A DNA stretch of 64,000 bases from Chitinophaga pinensis (GTDB lineage: Bacteria > Bacteroidota > Bacteroidia > Chitinophagales > Chitinophagaceae): contig NZ_VOHS01000024.1 of assembly GCF_007896845.1 (NCBI RefSeq), positions 28,427-92,426 of the forward strand, given 5' to 3'. A program made the translations under genes and the position numbers. Below are positions 17,239 through 25,479 of this stretch, piece by piece. The stretch's first letter is position 1. Every line of letters begins with the position of its first letter. A model generated the notes under the pieces. It saw nothing but the letters and a program-made list of their open reading frames with translations. It made no database searches and was not told where the DNA came from.

Positions 17239-18390
17239 TTACAGCAGCAAGGTATCAATACGATGAGCCTGTACCAATTGCACCTGTTCAGACCAGGAGA
17301 AAACGGTAAAATAACCATCCTGAGAAGCAACCAGTGCGATCGCTTCAGGCTGGTCACTAACGAACTGTGCAGCGGAAAGGTGACGGGTGCCACCAATAGC
17401 AGAAGGGTGCATCAATTCGGGTGTGCCACCGATGACAGGTTCGATCATCACTACTTTGTCAACGCCATGTTTGGACCATGGAGCACGGGTGATCTTGGCT
17501 CCGAAAGTAATAAGTTCATGCCGGTCGTTAATGACAGATGCACCATCTACGGCGGTCAGCCCGGTAACATTGTCCACCTCACGACGCAATGCATTCTGCC
17601 AGTAGATCTCTGTTACCTTTCCGCCGTCCTGACGAACGAGGTCAGAGACTCCGGAGAAAGCAGGAGAAAGCGGGTAAGTAAGCGGATGTACGATTGATTC
17701 TTTCCATTTCGTACTACCGGCAGGTACTACGAGGAGGATGCCTCCTCTTTTGTGTGCCCGCATAGAAACGGCAATCTGGATCAGGACGTTCACCGGGTCA
17801 TTCCAGACCGCGGAAGAGGTCAGGCCCAGCAGGGAGGTCACGATCTCAGGACTATCCGGCAGCAACCCGCAGGATTCGTCCACAATCTTCACCTGATCTC
17901 CTTTCAGTACGGCAACGTTGGCGAATTTACCCAGTCCGACGCTGCGGCGGTGTTTTACCACCAGCAATCCCGGTTCGGATACATCGAGTACAAAACAGAA
18001 GTTAGGCAGTTTAAGGGTGGTGCCCCATATATACAGGTTATCGCCTTCATACCAGATCCCTACATGTACACCTGCTCTTTCGACCCCCGGGGCCAGTTTA
18101 GTGAGCACTCTGACATCAAAAGGCAGTTTCTGGGCAAATTTCAGGGGTTTTCCCGCCTGACAAGGATTGAGGAAAGCAAGGGAAATACGGGTAGGAATTC
18201 CTTCCTCCCGGCGTAAACTGGCCCAAAAGGCCACGTCCAGCATTTTCTCAATAAATTTCGCATGAGGAACCGTAGCAAGGTCTTCCTCACCACTCACAGC
18301 AGCAATAGCCAGATGTTTGGAAAAATGGTTTTCTATCTGGTCGGCTACCTTCGTGGCAGCCTGGTAAGTCGAGTCAAGAGTCAAATCCAT
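17239..18390 (-). CDS. DAC (DisA_N-like) domain protein, putative diadenylate-cyclase-type nucleotidyltransferase
   Basis: A 383-residue soluble protein. The C-terminal third resembles the DAC domain that joins two ATP molecules into cyclic di-AMP: TAVDGASVINDRHELITFGA near residue 281 matches the DGA motif, and AIGGTRHLSAAQFVSDQPEA near residue 332 matches the GTRHR-x-A motif. The final Arg of the RHR signature is Leu here. The N-terminal two thirds (with LRREEGIPTRISLAFL and GVHVGIWYEGDNLYIWGTTL) looks like a separate sensor domain; it recalls the DACNV type described for Bacteroidetes DAC proteins, but I give that from memory. No DNA-binding or membrane region is seen. Single gene with its own terminator. 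Confidence 0.62.
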   Translation of the reverse strand: MDLTLDSTYQAATKVADQIENHFSKHLAIAAVSGEEDLATVPHAKFIEKMLDVAFWASLRREEGIPTRISLAFLNPCQAGKPLKFAQKLPFDVRVLTKLAPGVERAGVHVGIWYEGDNLYIWGTTLKLPNFCFVLDVSEPGLLVVKHRRSVGLGKFANVAVLKGDQVKIVDESCGLLPDSPEIVTSLLGLTSSAVWNDPVNVLIQIAVSMRAHKRGGILLVVPAGSTKWKESIVHPLTYPLSPAFSGVSDLVRQDGGKVTEIYWQNALRREVDNVTGLTAVDGASVINDRHELITFGAKITRAPWSKHGVDKVVMIEPVIGGTPELMHPSAIGGTRHLSAAQFVSDQPEAIALVASQDGYFTVFSWSEQVQLVQAHRIDTLLL

Positions 18391-18668
18391 ACCTTATCAA
18401 TTAGCGCCAAATGTCGATTCAAAATTAACCTTTTATTCCGTCGGTAGCCACGCAGTAATACGGAACTTCCATAACGGTGTTATGAATTACAGGGGATCGG
18501 GGTATACCCATCCTTTTATAAAACGAGCGCAAAGCTATTCATTTTATGCCCTAAAAAATACCGCTTATGCCTGATGTATGCATCTTATGCCTTTTTTCTC
18601 CCGGAGCAGGGATATAATCAGGATATTCGAATTCCTCTTTAAGTATAGGATATGGATATGGTCATGAG

Positions 18669-18697
18669 AAGGAATGCCCCAACCCCAGGCATTCCTT
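18669..18697. terminator. Hairpin terminator with T run on the plus strand
   Basis: AAGGAATGCC pairs with GGCATTCCTT (10 pairs, nine-base loop) and runs into TTTTTCTTTT on the plus strand. It lies seven bases after the end of the LytTR gene on the other strand and may also end that transcript. Confidence 0.6.
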
Positions 18698-18703
18698 TTT
18701 CTT

Positions 18704-19446
18704 TTATTTGAAGATCTTAAAAGCCTGCAGGAATTCATCAATATACCGCCGGCTGAAGAACAGGGACTCCCCGTCCCTGAAGAATATCTCGTTATTATAG
18801 GTATTGATCTTGGTCACCTCTTTGACATTGACGATATAATTGCGATGTACCCGGCAGAACTGTACGGGAGGCAGTTGCGCCTGCAGGTCCTTGAGAGACT
18901 GCTGGATAACGAATTTCTCGGCAGGACAAACCACCTTACTGTATTTCCCGTCCACCTCAATGTACTTGATATCGTCAAAGGCAATCCTTTGGAGCAGGTT
19001 CCCTTTTTGATAAACAGTGTATCTGAGACCGGCGCTACTGCCTGAGCAGGCGGTGCAGCCGCTTCCTGTTTGAATTTGGAAAGGGCCAGTTCGATGGCAT
19101 ATTCCAGTTCCAGCGGATTGTAAGGTTTCAGCAGATAATTGTACGGAGACGTGAATTTGGCAAGACGGAAGGTCGTACTATCACCTGCACTGGTCAAAAA
19201 GATAAAAGGGCGTCTTTGTTCCCTGTGCTCATTGATAGTTTCGGCAAATAGAATCCCGTCTGGTTTGTTGGCCAGGTAAATGTCAATCAGGCAAATGTCC
19301 GGCAGTTCTGCATCATAGGCAGTAACTGCGTCTTTGAGGTTTGTCGTGATCCGGATGTCCGAGCATCCCTGTTTACGTAAAAAGTTCTCCAGGTAATCTG
19401 CTTCGTCAGGGCTATCTTCCAGAATCAGCACTTTCAAATGAATCAT
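18704..19446 (-). pseudogene. LytTR-type response regulator, frameshifted between its two domains
   Basis: The receiver domain has VLILEDSPDEADYLENFL, phospho-accepting Asp55 in ICLIDIYLANKPDG and the Lys in NYLLKPYNPLELEYAI. The LytTR DNA-binding domain reads VDGKYSKVVCPAEKFVIQQS, with FCRVHRNYIVNVKEVTKI and RRYIDEFLQAF. The frame is lost after DTLFIKKG. One more base in the CCC/TTTTT run at 19001-19008 gives NLLQRIAFDDIKYIEVDGKY and joins the domains. The start overlaps the histidine kinase end by 35 bases, so this is its cognate regulator. Sequencing error is the likeliest cause of the break. Confidence 0.87.
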
Positions 19447-21256
19447 AATGTTCGTTTACCGGCAGGCAAACTACGATACTCGTACCGGCGCCAACGCTTC
19501 CGGTGATGCGCAGGGCACCTCCATTCTTTTCGGTCATGGCTTTTACCAGCCACAGACCCAGGCCCGTACTTTTACTGCCTGCCGTATCCTGTTGTATACG
19601 TTTTGTATCCCGCTTATAAATGGCCTGAATGATCTTTTCATCCATACCGATACCCGTATCCTGTACGGTTACCTCGCAGGTATTGTTAACAATGCGACCA
19701 CTAATGGTGATTGATCCGTTCGCATGCGTGTATTTGATCGCGTTATCTATCAGATTACGGAAAATGATCTTGGCGGTGTTCATGTCCACATAAAAGAACA
19801 TGCCTTTGGGCACCTCATTACTGATCGTGATCCTTTTTAAAGCAGCGCCTGCGTTAAAATCGTATGCCACCTGTGCAATGATCATGTGCGCGTCGTGCTG
19901 CTCTGCCTGCAAACTTAACTGCCCTGTTTGTCCTAAGGACCAATATAACAGGTTATTCAGCAAAGCATAGGTATTATCTGAGATCTTTTCAATATTTTCT
20001 GACAGGGCGGTTGCTTCCCTGATCTTATTACGAGCCAGCGTATCCTTCAGATAAGAAAGGTTGATCTTCAGGTGATGTACCGGCGAACGCAGGTCATGTG
20101 CCACAATTGAAAAGAGCTGGTCTTTCGTTTCGTTCAGGAGTTCCAGTTTATCTTTCTGCTCGGCAATAATACGTCGCTGTCTGTTGGTATGTCTGTAAGC
20201 AAAGTAGATCAGACCTGCACAGGACAGGAAAAACAGGGACAAGATAAAAAATGTATTGCGTTGCCACATTCTTCTTTTGGATTCTGCGGCGCGTAACTTA
20301 TTCTCCTGACGCAGTAACTGCAGTTTATATTCCTGTTGCTGGATAGCGATTTTCTTCTCCTGTTCTGCCAACTCCCAGATCTTATCTCTATTGGCGATCT
20401 GCGTTTCCAGCTGTTCGTATTCTTTTCTGTATAACAGCGCTTCTTTGAGATTACCCCTGCGCTCTTCCACAATGGCCAGATTCAGGTATACTTTACTGCG
20501 GATCTTCAGGTCACTGGCATTCTTTACCAGAGCCAGCGCCCTTTGCAGGTAACTCCATTCCTGTGGATATCGGAACTGCTGATCGTACAGCAATGCAATG
20601 TTCAGATAGGAGTTTACAAGTGCAGTGGTATCCTTTAAAGACGCCGCTATCGCAATACTTCTTTCAAAAGCATCTCCCGCTTCATCGAGACGTTCCAGAT
20701 GCAGCAGACAAACGCCTGTATTGTTCAGGATCTTTCTGGCCACCGGTGGCTCGTAGAAGTGGAAGTAATATTTTTTAACGAGGTTAAGGTATTCAAGGGA
20801 TTTATTGAACTGGCCCTGCTCCAGATAGATTTCGGCAATATTAGGATAAATGTTGGCCTGTATATTACTGTCCAGTGAAGGAACAGCCGCCAGCTTCAGG
20901 TATTCCGAAAGGGCTTCTTTATAGAAATCCTTAAAATACAAGATCTTGGCTTTAAGAAAGCGCACGGTCAGCAAACGGGGACTGATGGCAGTACTATCGG
21001 TAATAGCCCCTATAGTAGCCGCATACTTAAAACCATCATCCAGATTCCCGCTGTCCACCGCAGCATGACACTGATGGAAATAACGGGACACGACGCTATC
21101 CTGCCCTGCCGGCAGCCGACTACACGTACTACATTGTTGTGTAATCAACTGACGGATGGCAGGCGGCAAATTAATTTTCTGCGCGGCAGCATTATTCAGC
21201 AGGCCAGCGCAGCAGAACAATAAAATGACAAGTTGACAATACAGGTGTTTAAACAT
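19412..21256 (-). CDS. TPR-containing sensor histidine kinase
   Basis: Membrane kinase of 614 residues. A signal peptide (LVILLFCCAGLLNNAAAQ) is followed by a periplasmic region with about five TPR-like helical pairs (for example ANIYPNIAEIYLEQGQFNKS). A coiled coil precedes one transmembrane helix (FFILSLFFLSCAGLIYFAY, near residue 330). The cytoplasmic part has the dimerisation/phospho-acceptor motif FSIVAHDLRSPVHHLK with His near residue 386, then the ATPase boxes IDNAIKYTHANGSI, DTGIGMDE and GLGLWLVKAMTEKNGG. It starts five bases after a small hypothetical gene and overlaps the LytTR regulator, so the three form an operon. The signal is unknown. Confidence 0.9.
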   Translation of the reverse strand: MFKHLYCQLVILLFCCAGLLNNAAAQKINLPPAIRQLITQQCSTCSRLPAGQDSVVSRYFHQCHAAVDSGNLDDGFKYAATIGAITDSTAISPRLLTVRFLKAKILYFKDFYKEALSEYLKLAAVPSLDSNIQANIYPNIAEIYLEQGQFNKSLEYLNLVKKYYFHFYEPPVARKILNNTGVCLLHLERLDEAGDAFERSIAIAASLKDTTALVNSYLNIALLYDQQFRYPQEWSYLQRALALVKNASDLKIRSKVYLNLAIVEERRGNLKEALLYRKEYEQLETQIANRDKIWELAEQEKKIAIQQQEYKLQLLRQENKLRAAESKRRMWQRNTFFILSLFFLSCAGLIYFAYRHTNRQRRIIAEQKDKLELLNETKDQLFSIVAHDLRSPVHHLKINLSYLKDTLARNKIREATALSENIEKISDNTYALLNNLLYWSLGQTGQLSLQAEQHDAHMIIAQVAYDFNAGAALKRITISNEVPKGMFFYVDMNTAKIIFRNLIDNAIKYTHANGSITISGRIVNNTCEVTVQDTGIGMDEKIIQAIYKRDTKRIQQDTAGSKSTGLGLWLVKAMTEKNGGALRITGSVGAGTSIVVCLPVNEHYDSFESADSGR

Positions 21257-21261
21257 GCAAA

Positions 21262-21732
21262 TCAGGTCTTCTCAACACTGGTAACGGTACCGTGCGTGGT
21301 TTCAGGATCATCAATCACATAACGTACACGGATAGCCGGCAGCTCACGTCCTTCTACGCAGTAGCGGAAGCTGATATCCCACAGAGAGTACGCATAGATC
21401 TCAGGTTTGATCTCCGGATTGTCGTAAATAACGTTGATTTCTCTCACTTCGATAGGACCATTTTCGATATCGATTGTACCTGCCTGAGAGATGTTTTCAT
21501 CCAGTTGCAGATTTCTGGACTGGTCAGGAAGATAGATGTGCATCCTGACATCATAGCAGTCGTAAAAGTCAGCCGACTTACGTAATGACACCAGCGGTGA
21601 CATAGTTGCAAATTGTCCCATAATACCAGTAGCGATTAATCTGATGCTCTGGGTTTTAATAGTGGCGGCCGAAGGTGGCGTAATTTCAATGATACCGGGT
21701 GCTTTGCCGGCTGAAGAGCGTTGTGTGTCCAA
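21262..21732 (-). CDS. Hypothetical protein (156 residues), first gene of the histidine kinase operon
   Basis: I do not recognise the family. It is a soluble protein rich in beta-strand-like segments, with no signal peptide. Notable stretches are SLRKSADFYDCYDVRMHIYL, GPIEVREINVIYDNPEIKPE and DISFRYCVEGRELPAIRVRY. The end of the gene is five bases from the kinase start, so it is very likely co-transcribed with the two-component pair. It might be a modulator, but nothing in the sequence proves this. A TANNTTTG box lies about 20 bases upstream. Confidence 0.65.
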   Translation of the reverse strand: MDTQRSSAGKAPGIIEITPPSAATIKTQSIRLIATGIMGQFATMSPLVSLRKSADFYDCYDVRMHIYLPDQSRNLQLDENISQAGTIDIENGPIEVREINVIYDNPEIKPEIYAYSLWDISFRYCVEGRELPAIRVRYVIDDPETTHGTVTSVEKT

Positions 21733-21751
21733 GGGATAAGGGTTTAAGTAC

Positions 21752-21759
21752 CAAATATA
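21752..21759 (-). promoter_or_regulatory. Putative -7 promoter box for the kinase operon
   Basis: On the minus strand the bases read TATATTTG, an exact match to the Bacteroidota -7 element TANNTTTG, 19 bases upstream of the first gene. A convincing -33 TTTG at the usual 19-20-base spacing is not visible. Confidence 0.4.
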
Positions 21760-21822
21760 AATAAATAATTATAATGAGAGATGGCAAAGATTTTGTGCTG
21801 CACCTGTATATACACGATACAT

Positions 21823-22734
21823 ATGGCTTTTATAGATTATTACCAGATACTTGGAGTAGATAAAAAAGCTTCCGCAGACGACATTAAAAAAGCATACAGG
21901 AAACTTGCCAGGAAACATCACCCTGACATGAATCCCAATGATAAGGAGGCAAATATTAAATTTCAGCAGATAAATGAGGCGAATGAAGTACTGAGTGATC
22001 CGGAAAAGCGTAAGAAATATGATGCTTACGGAGAACACTGGCAGCACGCCGATCAATTTGAACAATCCAGACAACAGGGTGGTAACCCCTATGCGGGTCA
22101 GGGCTTCGAAGGTTTTGGCGGACAAGGGTTTGAAGGGAATTTCTCTGAGGGACAGTTCTCCGACTTCTTTGAATCACTTTTTGGTAACCGTGGTGGTGGA
22201 GGCGGTGGCAGACAGCGCAAATTCCGTGGTCAGGACTACAATGCAGAACTGCATGTGGGCCTGCGGGAGGCTTATACCACTCATCAGCATACCCTGAACG
22301 TAAACGGTAAACAGGTAAGGATCACCGTCCCTGCCGGTATTGCCAACGGACAGGTCATCAAACTGAAAGGACACGGTGCCCCAGGTGGCAACGGAGGGCC
22401 GAACGGAGACCTGTATATTACATTTGTCATTGCGGAAGATCCGGCGTTCAAAAGGGTCGATAATGACCTGTATGTGAATGTCGAAACAGACCTTTACACT
22501 GCCATGTTAGGCGGAGACCTGACGGTAGATACCCTGAGCGGGAAGGTCAGACTGAAAGTAAAACCGGAAACGCAGAATGGTACCAAAGTAAGGCTGAAAG
22601 GCAAAGGCTTTCCTGTCTACAAACAGGATGGCGCTTTCGGAGATCTGATCATCACGTATTCCGTTTTATTGCCGACCAACCTGACGGAAGAACAGAAAGA
22701 ATTATTCAGAAAACTGGCCCAATCATCACACTAA
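21823..22734 (+). CDS. cbpA: DnaJ-class co-chaperone CbpA
   Basis: J-domain co-chaperone of 303 residues that stimulates the DnaK ATPase and, in other bacteria, binds curved DNA. The J domain occupies residues 1-66 with YYQILGVDKKASADDIKKAY and the HPD tripeptide in KHHPDMNPND. A Gly/Phe-rich linker (FEGFGGQGFEGNFSEGQF) follows, ending in a Gly run. Then come two DnaJ C-terminal beta domains (ITVPAGIANGQVIKLKGHGA; VRLKGKGFPVYKQDGAFGDL). No CXXCXGXG zinc repeats are present, which makes it CbpA rather than DnaJ. The frame opens at 21781, but the ATG at 21823 begins the J domain. CbpM follows after 10 bases. Confidence 0.92.
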   Translation: MAFIDYYQILGVDKKASADDIKKAYRKLARKHHPDMNPNDKEANIKFQQINEANEVLSDPEKRKKYDAYGEHWQHADQFEQSRQQGGNPYAGQGFEGFGGQGFEGNFSEGQFSDFFESLFGNRGGGGGGRQRKFRGQDYNAELHVGLREAYTTHQHTLNVNGKQVRITVPAGIANGQVIKLKGHGAPGGNGGPNGDLYITFVIAEDPAFKRVDNDLYVNVETDLYTAMLGGDLTVDTLSGKVRLKVKPETQNGTKVRLKGKGFPVYKQDGAFGDLIITYSVLLPTNLTEEQKELFRKLAQSSH

Positions 22735-22744
22735 AATTCCCGTT

Positions 22745-23038
22745 ATGCAAGCAGCATTGATAGCCATCCAGCAATATTGCAGCGTTCATGAGATTGAATC
22801 CAATTTCATCGACTCACTGGCTGATGAAGGACTGATCGCCATCACAATTGTAGAAGGCAACAGTTTTGTTTCAGAAGAACAATTACAGGACCTGGAGCTA
22901 TATACGCGCTGGTATAGCGAGATGGGAGTAAATACAGCCGGTATTGATGTGATCAGGCATCTGCTGGACAGGGTGCGGCACATGCAGCTGGAGATAAATA
23001 GTTTGCGGCAACGCCTGCAATTGTACGAAGGACAGTAA
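22745..23038 (+). CDS. cbpM: Chaperone modulator CbpM
   Basis: Small 97-residue partner that binds the J domain of CbpA and restrains it. It has a MerR-like layout: a first segment with ALIAIQQYCSVHEIESNFID, then the strand LIAITIVEGNSFVSEEQLQD, and a C-terminal helix MGVNTAGIDVIRHLLDRV ending in a coiled coil rich in Gln and Leu. It lies 10 bases downstream of cbpA, the usual arrangement. Confidence 0.85.
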   Translation: MQAALIAIQQYCSVHEIESNFIDSLADEGLIAITIVEGNSFVSEEQLQDLELYTRWYSEMGVNTAGIDVIRHLLDRVRHMQLEINSLRQRLQLYEGQ

Positions 23039-23086
23039 ACCGTACAGGCCTGATTATTGTTTTATACTTTGAAACAACTATCAGGT

Positions 23087-23206
23087 ATGAACAAATTCTT
23101 CAGAGCTATTATCGCCTTTTGGGGCGCAAAGAAATTAGGAGGGGGCTGTCTGGGGTCCATTGTCGTATTTATTATTATTTATCTGGCACTGGGGCATTGT
23201 AATTAG
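23087..23206 (+). CDS. 39-residue membrane peptide downstream of cbpM
   Basis: A short frame from ATG at 23087 to TAG at 23206. The amphipathic N-terminus MNKFFRAIIAFWGAKKLGGG precedes a hydrophobic helix CLGSIVVFIIIYLALGHC. The Gly-Gly-Gly-Cys turn and terminal Cys are unusual. It is 48 bases past cbpM on the same strand and before a strong terminator, so it can be the third gene of that transcript. I recall similar short frames with this Gly-Cys turn in related bacteria, but this was not checked. Confidence 0.55.
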   Translation: MNKFFRAIIAFWGAKKLGGGCLGSIVVFIIIYLALGHCN

Positions 23207-23263
23207 TAAAGCATTGAAATGCAGTGGAGAGAACCGTAGCTGATTGTACCGGATAATACATCT

Positions 23264-23317
23264 TTTTATAACAGGGAAGGGCGCTTCAATATCGAAGCGC
23301 CCTTCCCTGTTATAAAA
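23264..23317. terminator. Perfect 24-bp hairpin, bidirectional terminator
   Basis: The 24 bases at 23264-23287 are exactly complementary to 23294-23317, with the loop AATATC. The outer ends are T-rich on both strands, so it can stop the cbpA operon and the convergent sorbosone-dehydrogenase-like gene. Confidence 0.88.
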
Positions 23318-23328
23318 TAATATGACTG

Positions 23329-24597
23329 TTAAGGCTTAGGAGCAGCATAGCTGATACGCCAGATTCTATTTGTACGATCATCCGTAATAAACATCGCCCC
23401 TGTCTGAGAAACCGTAATCCCTACCGGTCTGCCTCTTACCACTCCTTTTACACTGTCTTTTACAAAACCCGTCAAAAAATCTTCCTGTGGTCCGGCAGGT
23501 TTTCCATGCTTAAACGGTATAAAGAGTACTTTATACCCTGATACCGGTTTGCGGTTCCACGAACCATGCTGTGTAACAAACGCCCCATTTTTATATTTTT
23601 CCGGGAAATCATTACCGGTATAAAAGGCGAGGCCTAAGGAGGCGGTATGCGCATTTAACGGAAAATCGGGCACAACTGCACTTTCAATCAGTCCGGCCGG
23701 CGCATTGGGCACACGGGGATCAGGATGCTGGCCAAAATAACTATATGGCCATCCATAAAAAGCCCCTTCTTTTACACCTGTGAGGTAATCAGGTACAAGG
23801 TCATTCCCCAGCTTATCTCTTTCATTAACAGCCACCCAAAGCGTATTGGTGCCGGGCGCCCAATCCATCCCAACGGGATTTCTCAATCCGGATGCATACA
23901 CCCGCATACCACTGCCATCCGGATTCATTTCAAGGATATTCGCCCGTAATGCTTCCTTGTCCATTCCCTTCTCTCCATGATCGGTGCCACAGCCCACGGC
24001 TACATAAAATTTCGTTTTATCTTTATTGGCAATAATGTTACGTGTCCAGTGCTGATTGACCTTCCCTGCGGGAAAAGTCGCGACCTTCTCTCCCGCCGTC
24101 GTAATACTGGTAGCATCCTTCGTATATGGAAAACGCAGCAGTCCATCCGTATTAGCGACATAAAACTGATCTCCCACCAGCAACATACCAAAAGGCTGAT
24201 GCAGATCTTTCAGAAAAACAGTCTTTGTTTCGGGTATACCATCATGATCTGCATCTCTCAACAAGGTGATCCTGTCCGCACTTTTCTTCATACTATTAGA
24301 CCTTGTAGCACCCACTATAGCCGCACCTATCTTCTTGAAGAACTTATAATGAGAATTGGATTCAGCTACCAGCAGATCTCCATTGGGTAATTCATATAGC
24401 CATCTTGGGTTCTGCAATCCTTCTGCATACAGATTGACCATAAACCCCTCCGGTGCCAGTGGCTTTTCATTATTCTCCCATCCTTTTACATTACTATATT
24501 TCATGTAAGACTTTGTCGCATGTGGTGGCGGCAATTCGGGGCCTTTATGTTGCGCAAAGGCGGAGGTAGCAAAGAGCAACAGGAAGATTATTCGCAT
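23329..24597 (-). CDS. Exported sorbosone/glucose-dehydrogenase-like beta-propeller protein
   Basis: Periplasmic or secreted six-bladed propeller of the glucose/sorbosone dehydrogenase family, 422 residues. A signal peptide (IIFLLLFATSAFA) is followed by the typical LAPEGFMVNLYAEGLQNPRW opening, then DADHDGIPETKTVFLKDLHQ, HWTRNIIANKDKTKFYVAVG and YASGLRNPVGMDWAPGTNTL. The end has GRPVGITVSQTGAMFITDDR. Such proteins are annotated as PQQ-dependent aldose or sorbosone dehydrogenases, but many family members have no proven activity. Single gene between a strong terminator and a small membrane-protein gene. Confidence 0.82.
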   Translation of the reverse strand: MRIIFLLLFATSAFAQHKGPELPPPHATKSYMKYSNVKGWENNEKPLAPEGFMVNLYAEGLQNPRWLYELPNGDLLVAESNSHYKFFKKIGAAIVGATRSNSMKKSADRITLLRDADHDGIPETKTVFLKDLHQPFGMLLVGDQFYVANTDGLLRFPYTKDATSITTAGEKVATFPAGKVNQHWTRNIIANKDKTKFYVAVGCGTDHGEKGMDKEALRANILEMNPDGSGMRVYASGLRNPVGMDWAPGTNTLWVAVNERDKLGNDLVPDYLTGVKEGAFYGWPYSYFGQHPDPRVPNAPAGLIESAVVPDFPLNAHTASLGLAFYTGNDFPEKYKNGAFVTQHGSWNRKPVSGYKVLFIPFKHGKPAGPQEDFLTGFVKDSVKGVVRGRPVGITVSQTGAMFITDDRTNRIWRISYAAPKP

Positions 24598-24706
24598 AAG
24601 CAGAGCTTTATGCGTAGAGGATGCAAAAGGTGTGCCTCCGGCAATTAAGCATTAAATGATCAGGTGCTTCCGCCTGATAATAGTCCGATTGCTTAGCTGC
24701 GTAATA

Positions 24707-25138
24707 TTATTTGTAGTCCTTTAAGTCGCGCGCTATCTTATCAATTAATAAGTCTGCTATAGGAATAGCAATCGTCAGCAAAATGGCCAATATATTCGGC
24801 AGTCCATACTCATCGGTATATTCATGTGCCACTGTTTGTACAAAGGTAGACCAGGGTTTGTCAAAGCCGATGACTATTAATAATAACATGCATAAGTGAT
24901 AGATAGAGAGCGGCAATAATGCTCCACATATCATTGCGTAGACTTTGTTCTCTATTTTTCTTTTTACAAAGTAGTAAATTAAAACTGCCAGATAAGTGGG
25001 GAATGCTGCGCAAAAAATAAAAAATAACGAAATCCAGATAGCAGCTCCTATTGACGCTGTGGATCCTAAAGTAACAACAAAGGGGATGATCGTAATAATG
25101 CCGACCGCCAAAAACGTGTTTTGCAGGATTCTTTTCAT
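24707..25138 (-). CDS. Hypothetical membrane protein with four predicted helices
   Basis: A 143-residue integral membrane protein. Four hydrophobic segments are visible: VGIITIIPFVVTLG, AAIWISLFFIFCAAF continuing into YLAVLIYYFV, MICGALLPLSIYHLCMLLLI, and ILAILLTIAIPIADLLI. Short charged loops (VKRKIENK) and a basic tail mark cytoplasmic sides. I recognise no family. It is single, next to a long repeat-rich gap. Confidence 0.65.
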   Translation of the reverse strand: MKRILQNTFLAVGIITIIPFVVTLGSTASIGAAIWISLFFIFCAAFPTYLAVLIYYFVKRKIENKVYAMICGALLPLSIYHLCMLLLIVIGFDKPWSTFVQTVAHEYTDEYGLPNILAILLTIAIPIADLLIDKIARDLKDYK

Positions 25139-25252
25139 GGTTTTATATTTAGGTAAGGGATAACAACTTTACAGATCCGTCATTTTTATCGGGACACTTT
25201 ATATTACAGGGATTCGATGGATCTGTTTGATAATGGGAAGGTAGTTACTTTC

Positions 25253-25440
25253 ATCAAGGCAATAAATGACATTTTACATAAAATGGTTCTTGTGGGATTT
25301 TTATTTGGTTCCGGGTCTGATGCTGCGGTTTCAGATGGGACTAGTGGCTGATCAAGGCAATAAATGACATTTCATATTGGGGATTCGTATTTGGTTACTG
25401 GTCTGATGCTGCGGTTTCAGATGGGACCACTGGCTGACGG
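25253..25440. repeat. Imperfect tandem duplication of about 90-98 bases
   Basis: An exact 22-base block beginning ATCAAGGCAATAAATG occurs at 25253 and 25351. A second shared block (GTCTGATGCTGCGG then GGTTTCAGATGGGAC, nearly all exact) occurs at 25314-25341 and 25400-25427. The two copies differ by a short internal deletion. Confidence 0.8.
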
Positions 25441-25479
25441 TCTTTGAAGGTTCTATATTGGGCGTTGGGTTGTTGGGTC

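Noticed and set aside
19412..19446. A further frameshift at the end of the histidine kinase
   Set aside because: The kinase already ends normally after its last ATPase motif (GTSIVVCLPV). A 35-base overlap with the regulator start is acceptable.
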